Source: Mesorhizobium sp. L-8-3
Lineage (GTDB): Bacteria; Pseudomonadota; Alphaproteobacteria; Rhizobiales; Rhizobiaceae
Reading direction: 5' to 3'
DNA length: 64,000 bases
Assembly: GCF_016756615.1 (NCBI RefSeq)
Contig: NZ_AP023262.1
Coordinates: 4,899,501-4,963,500, forward strand
Shown in pieces: positions 49,090 to 57,232 of the stretch; positions within the stretch are counted from its first letter, which is position 1; the number at the start of each line of letters is the position of its first letter. The notes under the pieces were generated by a model. It had not been told where the DNA came from. It was given only the letters and a program-made list of their open reading frames with translations, and made no database searches. The position numbers and the translations under genes were made by a program.

Positions 49090-49395
49090 ATGGCAAAGAC
49101 CAGCTCAGTCGAGAAGAACAACCGGCGCCGGAAGCTCGTGGACCGCTACGCTGCCAAGCGTAAGGCCCTGAAGGACACCATCATGGACCAGAGCAAGCCG
49201 ATCGAGGAGCGCTTCCGCGCCCAGTTGAAGCTTGCCGCGCTGCCCCGCAATTCAGCGAAGGTGCGCATCCGCAACCGCTGCGAAGTCACCGGCCGCCCGC
49301 GTGCCTTCTATCGCAAGCTCAAGATGTCGCGCGTCGCTCTGCGCGAGCTGGGCAACAACGGCCTGATCCCGGGCCTGGTCAAGTCGAGCTGGTAA
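49090..49395 (+). CDS. rpsN: 30S ribosomal protein S14
   Basis: 101 residues, the long zinc-free form: the position of the two CxxC pairs in zinc S14 is occupied by NRCEVTGRPRAFYRKLKMSR. C-terminus GLVKSSW is standard. Confidence 0.98.
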   Translation: MAKTSSVEKNNRRRKLVDRYAAKRKALKDTIMDQSKPIEERFRAQLKLAALPRNSAKVRIRNRCEVTGRPRAFYRKLKMSRVALRELGNNGLIPGLVKSSW

Positions 49396-49407
49396 GGAGG
49401 GCGACAC

Positions 49408-49806
49408 ATGTCCATGAATGATCCTCTCGGCGATATGCTGACCCGCATCCGCAACGCCTATGGCCGCCGCAAGACCAAGGTGTCGACGCCGGCGTCGCGG
49501 CTGCGCGCCCGCGTGCTTGATGTGATGAAGGCTGAAGGCTATATCCGCGACTACAGCCAGGTCGAGTTCGACAACGGCAAGGCCGAGATCGAAATCGAGC
49601 TCAAATACTACGAGGGCCAGCCGGTGATCCGCGAGATCGCCCGCGTGTCCAAGCCCGGCCGCCGCGTCTACGTGTCGGTCAAGTCGATCCCGCAGGTCGC
49701 CAACGGTCTCGGCATCTCGATCCTTTCGACCCCGAAGGGCGTGATGACCGATCACGAGGCGCGCGAGCAGAACGTCGGCGGAGAAGTCCTCTGCCAGATC
49801 TTCTGA
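49408..49806 (+). CDS. rpsH: 30S ribosomal protein S8
   Basis: 132 residues. MSMNDPLGDMLTRIRNAYGR and the C-terminal signature GISILSTPKGVMTDHEAREQ are visible. AAGGAGGGCGAC before ATG 49408. S8 represses the spc operon in enteric bacteria; a target site is not evident here. Confidence 0.98.
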   Translation: MSMNDPLGDMLTRIRNAYGRRKTKVSTPASRLRARVLDVMKAEGYIRDYSQVEFDNGKAEIEIELKYYEGQPVIREIARVSKPGRRVYVSVKSIPQVANGLGISILSTPKGVMTDHEAREQNVGGEVLCQIF

Positions 49807-49843
49807 TCGGCTGGACATAAGAAGAAAGAACGAGGACAAGACC

Positions 49844-50377
49844 ATGTCTCGTATTGGCAAGAAACCCGTCCCGGTCCCGCAGGGCGTTACCGCGACCGTC
49901 GCCGGCCAGACCGTGACGGCCAAGGGCCCTAAGGGCGAGCTGAAGTTCGTCGTCAACGACGAGGTGCTGGTCAAGCTGAACGACAGCGAGATCGCCGTCG
50001 AGCCGCGCGACCAGTCGAAGGATGCCCGCTCCAAGTGGGGCATGTCGCGGACGCAGATCGTCAACATCCTCGAAGGCGTGAAGAACGGCTTCGAAAGGAA
50101 GCTCGAGATCAACGGCGTCGGCTATCGCGCCGCCATGCAGGGCAAAAATCTGCAGCTGGCTCTTGGCTTCAGCCACGACGTCGTCTACGAGACGCCGCAG
50201 GGCATCACCATCGCCGTGCCGAAGCCGACGGAAATCGTCGTCTCCGGCATCGACAAGCAGCAGGTCGGTCAGGTCGCTGCCGAGATCCGCAAGTATCGCG
50301 GCCCCGAGCCTTACAAGGGCAAGGGCGTGAAATATGCCGGCGAGAAGATCGTCCGCAAGGAAGGCAAGAAAAAGTAA
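49844..50377 (+). CDS. rplF: 50S ribosomal protein L6
   Basis: 177 residues. MSRIGKKPVPVPQGV at the start and the C-terminal signature PEPYKGKGVKYAGEKIVRKE. L6 supports the factor-binding site. 93 bp before rplR. Confidence 0.98.
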   Translation: MSRIGKKPVPVPQGVTATVAGQTVTAKGPKGELKFVVNDEVLVKLNDSEIAVEPRDQSKDARSKWGMSRTQIVNILEGVKNGFERKLEINGVGYRAAMQGKNLQLALGFSHDVVYETPQGITIAVPKPTEIVVSGIDKQQVGQVAAEIRKYRGPEPYKGKGVKYAGEKIVRKEGKKK

Positions 50378-50470
50378 CGCCGCGGTGCATGGTCGCGGGA
50401 AGCCCTTGCTCAGTAGAAGAGTGGGCTTACCGCACATGGCCATCCCGGATTATCAGGCAAGGAAAGAACC

Positions 50471-50830
50471 ATGGCTTCGAAGGAATCCACCCAGCGCCGC
50501 GCCCAGCGCGTGCGGCGTCAGCTCAAGAAGGTCGCCGGCGATCGCCCGCGGCTCTCGGTCTACCGTTCGTCGAAGAACATCTACGCCCAGATCATCGACG
50601 ATTCGAAAGGCCACACGCTGGCCGCCGCCTCGACACTCGAGAAGGACGTCAAGGGCTCTCTCAAGACCGGCGCCGACACTGCTGCCGCCGCCGCGATCGG
50701 CAAGTTGCTCGCCGAGCGCGCCGCGAAGGCCGGCGTGAAGGACGTCGTCTTCGACCGTGGACCCTACATCTATCACGGCCGCGTCAAGGCGCTGGCCGAT
50801 GCAGCTCGCGAGGGCGGCCTGAACTTCTGA
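50471..50830 (+). CDS. rplR: 50S ribosomal protein L18
   Basis: 119 residues. RLSVYRSSKNIYAQIIDD and the end VVFDRGPYIYHGRVKALADA are standard; it binds 5S rRNA with L5. CAAGGAAAGA before ATG 50471. Confidence 0.98.
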   Translation: MASKESTQRRAQRVRRQLKKVAGDRPRLSVYRSSKNIYAQIIDDSKGHTLAAASTLEKDVKGSLKTGADTAAAAAIGKLLAERAAKAGVKDVVFDRGPYIYHGRVKALADAAREGGLNF

Positions 50831-50909
50831 TTTTCGCCGCGGGCGGTCCGGCAGGGGACGCCCGCATTTTCAAGCAACCGTGCTTCCGGAAAAGAACAAG
50901 GACTAGGAT

Positions 50910-51476
50910 ATGGCACAGGATCGTAGGGACGGCGGCCGCGAGCGCAGCCGTGACCGTGAAGAGCGCGACAGCGAGTTCGTCGACAAGCTCGTACACATCA
51001 ATCGCGTCGCCAAGGTGGTGAAGGGCGGCCGTCGCTTCGGCTTTGCCGCGCTCGTCGTCGTCGGCGACCAGAAGGGCCGGGTCGGTTTCGGCCACGGCAA
51101 GGCACGCGAGGTGCCGGAGGCCATCCGCAAGGCGACCGAGTCGGCCAAGCGCGACCTGATCTTCGTGCCCCTGCGCTCGGGCCGCACGCTGCATCACGAC
51201 GTCGAAGGGCGCTGGGGCGCCGGCAAGGTGCTGCTGCGCGCAGCCAAACCCGGTACGGGCATCATCGCCGGCGGCCCGATGCGCGCCGTCTTCGAGACGC
51301 TCGGCATGCACGACGTCGTCGCCAAGTCGATGGGCTCGTCGAACCCCTACAACATGGTTCGCGCCACGTTCGACGCGCTGAAAAGCCAGCTGCATCCGAA
51401 AGACGTCGCTGCCCAGCGCGGCATCAAGTATTCGACGCTCCAGGCCCGCCGCGGTGCCGCGGTCGCCGAGGAATAG
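50910..51476 (+). CDS. rpsE: 30S ribosomal protein S5
   Basis: 188 residues. An N-terminal charged stretch (DRRDGGRERSRDREERDSE) precedes the S5 domain with INRVAKVVKGGRRFGFAALV and the C-terminal part ETLGMHDVVAKSMGSSNPYN. The basic/acidic N-terminus is longer than in E. coli, as usual in this group. Confidence 0.98.
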   Translation: MAQDRRDGGRERSRDREERDSEFVDKLVHINRVAKVVKGGRRFGFAALVVVGDQKGRVGFGHGKAREVPEAIRKATESAKRDLIFVPLRSGRTLHHDVEGRWGAGKVLLRAAKPGTGIIAGGPMRAVFETLGMHDVVAKSMGSSNPYNMVRATFDALKSQLHPKDVAAQRGIKYSTLQARRGAAVAEE

Positions 51477-51502
51477 TCCGCGGCTGATCAAGGAATACGA
51501 CC

Positions 51503-51700
51503 ATGGCTAAGAACAAGAGCAAGACGATCACCGTCGAACAGATCGGCAGTCCGATTCGTCGCCCGAAGGAACAGCGCGCGACGCTGGTCGGCCTCGGCCT
51601 CAACAAGCTGCATCGCAAGAGCACGCTGGAAGATACGCCCTCCGTGCGCGGCATGATCGCTTCCGTGCAGCATCTCGTCCGCGTCGTGGACGAGGCCTGA
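51503..51700 (+). CDS. rpmD: 50S ribosomal protein L30
   Basis: 65 residues: ITVEQIGSPIRRPKEQRATL and LNKLHRKSTLEDTPSVRGMI. Canonical place between rpsE and rplO, 26 bp after rpsE. Confidence 0.97.
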   Translation: MAKNKSKTITVEQIGSPIRRPKEQRATLVGLGLNKLHRKSTLEDTPSVRGMIASVQHLVRVVDEA

Positions 51701-51722
51701 ACCGTAGCGCAGGAGAACGACA

Positions 51723-52199
51723 ATGAAACTCAACGAACTGCGTGACAAGGACGGCGCAACCAAGTCGAGGAAGCGACTTGGGCGCGGCATCGGCTCGGGC
51801 TCGGGCAAGACCGCAGGCCGCGGCGTCAAGGGTCAGAAGGCGCGTTCCGGCGTAGCCATCAACGGCTTCGAGGGCGGCCAGATGCCGCTCTATCGCCGCC
51901 TGCCCAAGCGCGGCTTCAAGAACCTCTTCGCGAAGGACTTCAACACCGTGTCGCTCGCCCGCATCCAGGCGGCGGTCGACGCGAAGAAGCTCGATGCCAA
52001 CGAGACCGTGACGGCCGAGGTCCTCGTCAAGGCCGGCGTCATCCGCCGCGTCAAGGACGGCGTGCGGATCCTCTCCGACGGAGAACTCAAGGCGAAACTC
52101 TCCTTCGACGTGGCCGGCGCTTCGAAAGCAGCCCTCGAGAAGATCGAGAAGGCCGGCGGATCGGTGAAGCTGCCGGAACCGGCGGCCGCCGCCGAATAA
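51723..52199 (+). CDS. rplO: 50S ribosomal protein L15
   Basis: 158 residues. The Gly/Arg-rich N-terminal tail GRGIGSGSGKTAGRGVKGQK is conserved, and the globular domain ends with an Ala-rich tail PEPAAAAE. 127 bp before secY. Confidence 0.98.
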   Translation: MKLNELRDKDGATKSRKRLGRGIGSGSGKTAGRGVKGQKARSGVAINGFEGGQMPLYRRLPKRGFKNLFAKDFNTVSLARIQAAVDAKKLDANETVTAEVLVKAGVIRRVKDGVRILSDGELKAKLSFDVAGASKAALEKIEKAGGSVKLPEPAAAAE

Positions 52200-52326
52200 A
52201 CGGCTTCGAACGAGCGGCGGTAGAGATACCGCCGCTTGCATGTTTGCCGTCCGGAGCCTATCTCGGGCTTCGGTGACACGCGTTGCGACCCGGGGACGGC
52301 GCGCGTGACCTAGCGGAGAATTTCTG

Positions 52327-53667
52327 ATGGCATCGGCTGCTGAGCAACTCGCCTCCAACCTGAATTTCGCAGCCTTCGCCAAGGCTGAAGACCTCAAGAA
52401 ACGCATCTGGTTCACGCTCGGCGCGCTTCTGGTCTATCGGCTGGGCACCTACATTCCGATGCCGGGGATCAATCCCGATGCCTTCGCCCAGGCCTTCCAG
52501 CAGCAGAGCGGCGGCGTTTTGGGGATGTTCAACATGTTCGCCGGCGGCGCCGTCGAGCGCATGGCGATCTTCGCACTGGGCATCATGCCCTACATCTCGG
52601 CCTCCATCATCATGCAGCTCATGACGTCGGTCATCCCGACGCTCGAAGCGCTGAAGAAGGAAGGCGAGCAGGGCCGCAAGATCATCAACCAGTACACGCG
52701 CTACGGCACGGTGCTGCTGGCCATAGTCCAAGCCTATGGCATTTCGGTCGGCCTCGAAAGCGGCAGCGGCATCGTCACGGATCCGGGCTGGTTCTTCCGC
52801 CTCTCCGCAGTCATCACGCTGGTCGGCGGAACCATGTTCCTGATGTGGCTCGGCGAGCAGATCACCGCGCGCGGCATCGGCAACGGCATTTCGCTGATCA
52901 TCTTCTCGGGCATCGTTGCCGGCCTGCCTTCCGCGATCAGCCATACGCTCGAACTCGGCCGCACCGGCGCCCTGTCGACGGGCATCATCCTGGCCATCAT
53001 CGTTCTGGCGGTGGCGATCATCGCGGTCATCGTGTTCTTCGAGCGTGCGCAGCGCCGGCTGCTGATCCAGTATCCCAAGCGTCAGGTCGGCAACCGGATG
53101 TTCCAGGGCGATACGTCGCACCTGCCGCTGAAGCTCAACACGTCGGGCGTCATTCCGCCGATCTTCGCGTCGTCGCTGCTGCTCCTGCCGGCAACGCTTG
53201 CAGGCTTCTCGAACACCACCACCCTGCCGGGATGGGCCAACACCGTGCTGGCCGCGCTGGGCCACGGCCAGCCGCTCTATATGGCGCTCTATGCCGCCAT
53301 GATCGTCTTCTTCGCCTTCTTCTACACGGCGATCGTGTTCAACCCCAAGGACACGGCCGACCAGTTGAAGAAGCATTCGGGCTTCATTCCGGGCTATCGC
53401 CCAGGCGAGCGTACGGCCGAGTATATCGACTATGTGCTCACCAGGATCACCGTCATTGGTGCAATTTACCTCGTCGTCATCTGCATGATACCGGAGTTCC
53501 TGATTTCGGCGACCGGCGTGCCCTTCTACCTGGGCGGAACGTCGCTTCTCATCGTGGTGAGCGTCACGCTCGACACGGTGGCGCAAATCCAAGGCCACCT
53601 GATTGCCCACCAGTATGAAGGGCTGATCAAGAAGTCGAAGCTCCGGGGGGGCAAGAGAGGAAGATGA
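52327..53667 (+). CDS. secY: preprotein translocase subunit SecY
   Basis: 446 residues with ten transmembrane helices. The N-terminal signature YRLGTYIPMPGINPDA and the plug/helix region GGAVERMAIFALGIMPYISASI are present; the C-terminal end GLIKKSKLRGGKRGR is cytoplasmic. Its stop overlaps the adk start by 4 bases (53664-53667). Confidence 0.98.
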   Translation: MASAAEQLASNLNFAAFAKAEDLKKRIWFTLGALLVYRLGTYIPMPGINPDAFAQAFQQQSGGVLGMFNMFAGGAVERMAIFALGIMPYISASIIMQLMTSVIPTLEALKKEGEQGRKIINQYTRYGTVLLAIVQAYGISVGLESGSGIVTDPGWFFRLSAVITLVGGTMFLMWLGEQITARGIGNGISLIIFSGIVAGLPSAISHTLELGRTGALSTGIILAIIVLAVAIIAVIVFFERAQRRLLIQYPKRQVGNRMFQGDTSHLPLKLNTSGVIPPIFASSLLLLPATLAGFSNTTTLPGWANTVLAALGHGQPLYMALYAAMIVFFAFFYTAIVFNPKDTADQLKKHSGFIPGYRPGERTAEYIDYVLTRITVIGAIYLVVICMIPEFLISATGVPFYLGGTSLLIVVSVTLDTVAQIQGHLIAHQYEGLIKKSKLRGGKRGR

Positions 53668-54257
53668 GGCTTATACTGCTTGGACCGCCGGGAGCCGGCA
53701 AGGGAACGCAAGCGCAGAGACTGGTCGAAAGATACGGTATTCCGCAGCTCTCCACGGGAGACATGCTGCGGGCTGCGGTGGCCGCCGGAACCGAGGTGGG
53801 CAAGCGCGCCAAGGCGGTAATGGATGCCGGCCAGCTGGTGTCGGACGAAATCGTCAACCAGATCGTGTCGGATCGTGTCGATGCGCGGGACGCGGCCAGA
53901 GGTTTCATTCTCGACGGCTTTCCAAGAACGGTTCCGCAAGCCGAAGCGCTCCGCGACATTCTGGCCGGCAAGGGGCAGAAGCTCGACGCCGTGATCGAAC
54001 TGAAGGTCGACGAATCGGCTCTGCTGGAGCGCATGAAGAAGCGCGTGGCGGACACGGTCGCAGCCGGCGGCAAGGTTCGAGCCGACGACAATCCGGAATC
54101 CTTCAAGCTGCGGCTCGACGAGTATCGCGCGAAGACCGCGCCGCTCTCGGCATATTATGCAGGGACCGGCGAACTGAAGACCGTCGACGGCATGGCCGAC
54201 ATCGACGCAGTGACTGCCCAAATCGCCGGCATCCTGTCAATGGCCGCGGCAAAATAG
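53664..54257 (+). CDS. adk: adenylate kinase, short-lid form
   Basis: 197 residues. P-loop GPPGAGKGTQA at about 7-17, signature FILDGFPRTVPQAEAL. The LID is short (RVADTVAAGGKVRADDNPE) with no zinc cysteines, as in other alphaproteobacteria. Coupled to secY by ATGA overlap. Confidence 0.97.
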   Translation: MRLILLGPPGAGKGTQAQRLVERYGIPQLSTGDMLRAAVAAGTEVGKRAKAVMDAGQLVSDEIVNQIVSDRVDARDAARGFILDGFPRTVPQAEALRDILAGKGQKLDAVIELKVDESALLERMKKRVADTVAAGGKVRADDNPESFKLRLDEYRAKTAPLSAYYAGTGELKTVDGMADIDAVTAQIAGILSMAAAK

Positions 54258-54443
54258 TAGGGAATGGTCGGTTGACTAAAGCCCAACTCTGGACTATAGC
54301 GGCCCGTCCTCCGATCAGGTACAACGTCTCCGGCTCATTGGGGCAGGCGACGTTTTTTTGACAGGACCCCGCAAGGGCCGGCCTCCACCGGACGCGGGAA
54401 CACAACAATACCGCCGGCACGTCCGGCCCACATGGAGAAGAGA

Positions 54444-54812
54444 ATGGCCCGCATAGCAGGCGTCAACATCCCGACCAACAAGCGCGTCGTCATTGCGCTG
54501 CAATATATCCACGGCATCGGGCCGAAGTTCGCCCAGGAAATCACGGAGAAGGTCGGTATTCCGGCCGAGCGCCGCGTCAACCAACTCACCGACGCCGAAG
54601 TGCTCCAGATCCGCGAGACGATCGACCGCGACTATCAGGTCGAGGGCGATCTGCGCCGCGAAGTCTCGATGAACATCAAGCGGCTGATGGACCTCGGCTG
54701 CTATCGCGGTCTGCGCCACCGCCGCTCGTTGCCCGTCCGCGGCCAGCGTACGCACACCAATGCTCGCACCCGCAAGGGCCCGGCCAAGGCGATCGCCGGC
54801 AAGAAAAAGTGA
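54444..54812 (+). CDS. rpsM: 30S ribosomal protein S13
   Basis: 122 residues. ATG 54444 gives the standard start MARIAGVNIPTNKRV after GGAGAAGAG; the ATG at 54432 is within the ribosome site. The C-terminal RGQRTHTNARTRKGPAKAIA is conserved. 187 bp from adk, so a new transcript may start in that gap. Confidence 0.97.
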   Translation: MARIAGVNIPTNKRVVIALQYIHGIGPKFAQEITEKVGIPAERRVNQLTDAEVLQIRETIDRDYQVEGDLRREVSMNIKRLMDLGCYRGLRHRRSLPVRGQRTHTNARTRKGPAKAIAGKKK

Positions 54813-54815
54813 TTT

Positions 54816-54899
54816 GGTGAATAGTGAATGGTCAATGGTGAATGGTGAAACGCCGCGTAGGTTTTCCGTCATTCACCATTTCACCATTCACCATTCACT
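54816..54899. repeat. tandem 7-base repeat with opposed copies (locus B)
   Basis: Begins 3 bases after the rpsM stop. Forward heptads GGTGAAT, AGTGAAT, GGTCAAT, GGTGAAT, GGTGAAA run 54816-54850; opposed heptads ATTCACC, ATTTCACC, ATTCACC, ATTCACT run 54871-54899. The arms can form a hairpin of about 28 bp around a 20-base loop, inside the alpha operon and before rpsK. Confidence 0.85.
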
Positions 54900-54950
54900 G
54901 GTGTAGCCGCTGGCACTACGGCGGTGTAGAGATCAACTGGAAGGACTATC

Positions 54951-55340
54951 ATGGCCAAGGAAGCCACACGGGTTCGCCGCCGCGAACGCAAGAACATTTC
55001 GTCGGGTGTCGCCCACGTCAACTCGACGTTCAACAACACGATGATCACCATCACCGACGCGCAGGGCAACGCGATCGCCTGGTCGTCGGCCGGTGCCCAG
55101 GGCTTCAAGGGCTCGCGCAAGTCGACCCCTTTCGCCGCCCAGGTTGCTGCCGAAGACGTCGCCAAGAAGGCGCAGGAGCACGGCATGCGCATGCTCGAGG
55201 TCGAGGTCTGCGGCCCCGGCTCCGGCCGCGAGTCCGCGCTGCGCGCCCTGCAGGCCGCGGGCTTCACCATCACGTCCATTCGTGACGTGACCCCGATCCC
55301 GCACAATGGCTGCCGGCCGCGCAAGAAGCGTCGCGTCTAA
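54951..55340 (+). CDS. rpsK: 30S ribosomal protein S11
   Basis: 129 residues. SGVAHVNSTFNNTMITITD and the end DVTPIPHNGCRPRKKRRV are standard. GGAAGGAC... is not seen directly, but CTGGAAGG lies at 54938-54945. It is 138 bp from rpsM, a gap taken up by the heptad hairpin. Confidence 0.98.
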   Translation: MAKEATRVRRRERKNISSGVAHVNSTFNNTMITITDAQGNAIAWSSAGAQGFKGSRKSTPFAAQVAAEDVAKKAQEHGMRMLEVEVCGPGSGRESALRALQAAGFTITSIRDVTPIPHNGCRPRKKRRV

Positions 55341-55439
55341 TTCGACATCCAAACTGAAGGAGCGCCGCCAGGGCGCTCTTTCATGTTTCCAGATCGCCCG
55401 TCACGATTGGATGGTGGCGGGGAACCGGAAGGACAACAG

Positions 55440-56450
55440 ATGATCCAGAAGAACTGGCAAGAACTGATCAAGCCGAACAAGATCGACTTCTCGTCGAAGG
55501 GCAAGACCCTGACGATGCTGGTCGCCGAGCCGCTGGAGCGCGGCTTCGGTCTGACGCTCGGCAATGCGCTCCGCCGTGTGCTGCTGTCGTCGCTGCGCGG
55601 CGCCGCTGTCACCGCGGTGCAGATCGACGGCGTGCTGCACGAATTCTCCTCGATCGCCGGCGTGCGCGAGGATGTGACCGACATCGTGCTCAATATCAAG
55701 GAAATCGCCATCCGCATGGAAGGCGATGGACCCAAGCGAATGGTCGTGCGCAAGCAGGGACCGGGTGCAGTCGTAGCAGGCGATATCCAGACCGTCGGCG
55801 ATGTCGAGATCTTGAACCCCGACCACGTGATCTGCACGCTCGACGAGGGCGCCGAGATCCGCATGGAGTTCACCGTCGACACGGGCAAGGGCTATGTGCC
55901 GGCCGAGCGCAATCGCGCCGAAGACGCTCCGATCGGGCTCATCCCGGTCGACAGTCTCTATTCGCCGGTCAAGAAGGTCTCCTACAAGGTCGAGAACACC
56001 CGCGAGGGCCAGGTTCTCGACTACGACAAGCTGACCATGACGATCGAGACCAACGGCTCGGTCTCGGGCGAAGACGCGGTGGCATTCGCTGCCCGCATCC
56101 TGCAGGACCAGCTCGGGCTGTTCGTCAATTTCGAGGAGCCGCAGAAGGAAGTCGCCGCCGAGGCCGTCACCGAGCTCGCCTTCAACCCGGCGCTGCTCAA
56201 GAAGGTGGACGAACTGGAGCTGTCGGTCCGTTCGGCCAACTGCCTGAAGAACGACAACATCGTCTATATCGGCGACCTCATCCAGAAGACCGAGGCGGAG
56301 ATGCTGCGCACTCCGAATTTCGGCCGCAAGTCGCTCAACGAGATCAAGGAAGTGCTGGCGGCCATGGGCCTGCATCTCGGCATGGAAGTGCCGGATTGGC
56401 CGCCGGAGAACATCGAAGACCTCGCCAAGCGTTACGAAGACCAGTATTGA
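55440..56450 (+). CDS. rpoA: DNA-directed RNA polymerase subunit alpha
   Basis: 336 residues. N-terminal dimer domain with ERGFGLTLGNALRRVLLSSL; C-terminal DNA/activator-binding domain with ELSVRSANCLKNDNIVYIGDL at about 258-278. ATG 55440 gives MIQKNWQELIKP after GGAAGGACA; an upstream in-frame ATG at 55383 is not used. Confidence 0.98.
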   Translation: MIQKNWQELIKPNKIDFSSKGKTLTMLVAEPLERGFGLTLGNALRRVLLSSLRGAAVTAVQIDGVLHEFSSIAGVREDVTDIVLNIKEIAIRMEGDGPKRMVVRKQGPGAVVAGDIQTVGDVEILNPDHVICTLDEGAEIRMEFTVDTGKGYVPAERNRAEDAPIGLIPVDSLYSPVKKVSYKVENTREGQVLDYDKLTMTIETNGSVSGEDAVAFAARILQDQLGLFVNFEEPQKEVAAEAVTELAFNPALLKKVDELELSVRSANCLKNDNIVYIGDLIQKTEAEMLRTPNFGRKSLNEIKEVLAAMGLHLGMEVPDWPPENIEDLAKRYEDQY

Positions 56451-56465
56451 GAATGCAACTGGTGG

Positions 56466-56555
56466 GTAGCGAATGGTAAAATGGTGAATGGTCCCAAGGG
56501 CCGGCCGGAGCGCAAAGACGATCATCGTCTGCTTCCATTCACCATTCGCTATTCA
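56466..56555. repeat. tandem 7-base repeat with opposed copies (locus C)
   Basis: Forward block 56466-56491 (GTAGCGAAT, GGTAAAAT, GGTGAATGG) and opposed block 56534-56555 (CCATTCACC, ATTCGCT, ATTCAC) lie between rpoA and rplQ. The unit is a mixture of those at loci A (AGCGAAT) and B (GGTGAAT), which ties the three loci together. Confidence 0.8.
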
Positions 56556-56602
56556 CGAATTGAAACATCGGGCGCCAAGCCCAAAACACCAGGAGAAGAG
56601 CC

Positions 56603-57034
56603 ATGCGTCACGGATTTGCCGGCCGCCGGTTCGCCCGCAGTGCAAGCCACCGCAAAGCGATGTTCGCCAATCTCGCCGCCTCGCTCATCGAGCATGAGCA
56701 GATCGTGACGACGCTGCCGAAGGCGAAGGACCTGCGTCCGATCGTCGAGAAGCTGGTCACGCTCGGCAAGCGTGGCGACCTGCATGCCCGCCGTCAGGCG
56801 ATCGCCCAGATCGGCAACGAGCCGCTGGTGAAGCGCCTGTTCGACACGATCGCTCCGCGCTATGCGCAGCGCAACGGCGGTTATCTGCGCATCATGAAAG
56901 CCGGCTTCCGCCATGGCGACAACGCGCCGCTCGCGGTCATCGAGTTCGTCGACCGCGACGTCTCGGCCAAGGGTGCGGCCGACCGTGCCCGCGTCGAGGC
57001 CGAAGGCGCCGACACGGAAGCCGCCGCGGCCTGA
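56603..57034 (+). CDS. rplQ: 50S ribosomal protein L17
   Basis: 143 residues. MRHGFAGRRFARSASHRKAM and LPKAKDLRPIVEKLVTLGK are standard; a short Ala/Glu-rich tail ends it. Last gene of the alpha operon, 152 bp from rpoA and followed by a terminator. Confidence 0.98.
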   Translation: MRHGFAGRRFARSASHRKAMFANLAASLIEHEQIVTTLPKAKDLRPIVEKLVTLGKRGDLHARRQAIAQIGNEPLVKRLFDTIAPRYAQRNGGYLRIMKAGFRHGDNAPLAVIEFVDRDVSAKGAADRARVEAEGADTEAAAA

Positions 57035-57060
57035 CAACCGTTGAACGTCTTCAAGTGCTC

Positions 57061-57083
57061 AAGGGGCCTCGCGGCCCCTTTTT
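57061..57083 (+). terminator. rho-independent terminator after rplQ
   Basis: AAGGGGCC / GGCCCCTT stem (57061-57068, 57073-57080) with a TCGC loop and a T-run to 57083. Confidence 0.93.
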
Positions 57084-57232
57084 GCGTCTGGCTATGGGTC
57101 ACACCGATTTTCGGGCCGATGCGGTAGCGGCCGGCCAGTTGGACACGGGCGACAACCCCGCGGCGCGCCTGTTTCCACCAGCCCAGGTCTTCGCTAAGAC
57201 TCGCCGGGTGAGATAGCAGACCGGGGGAACAT

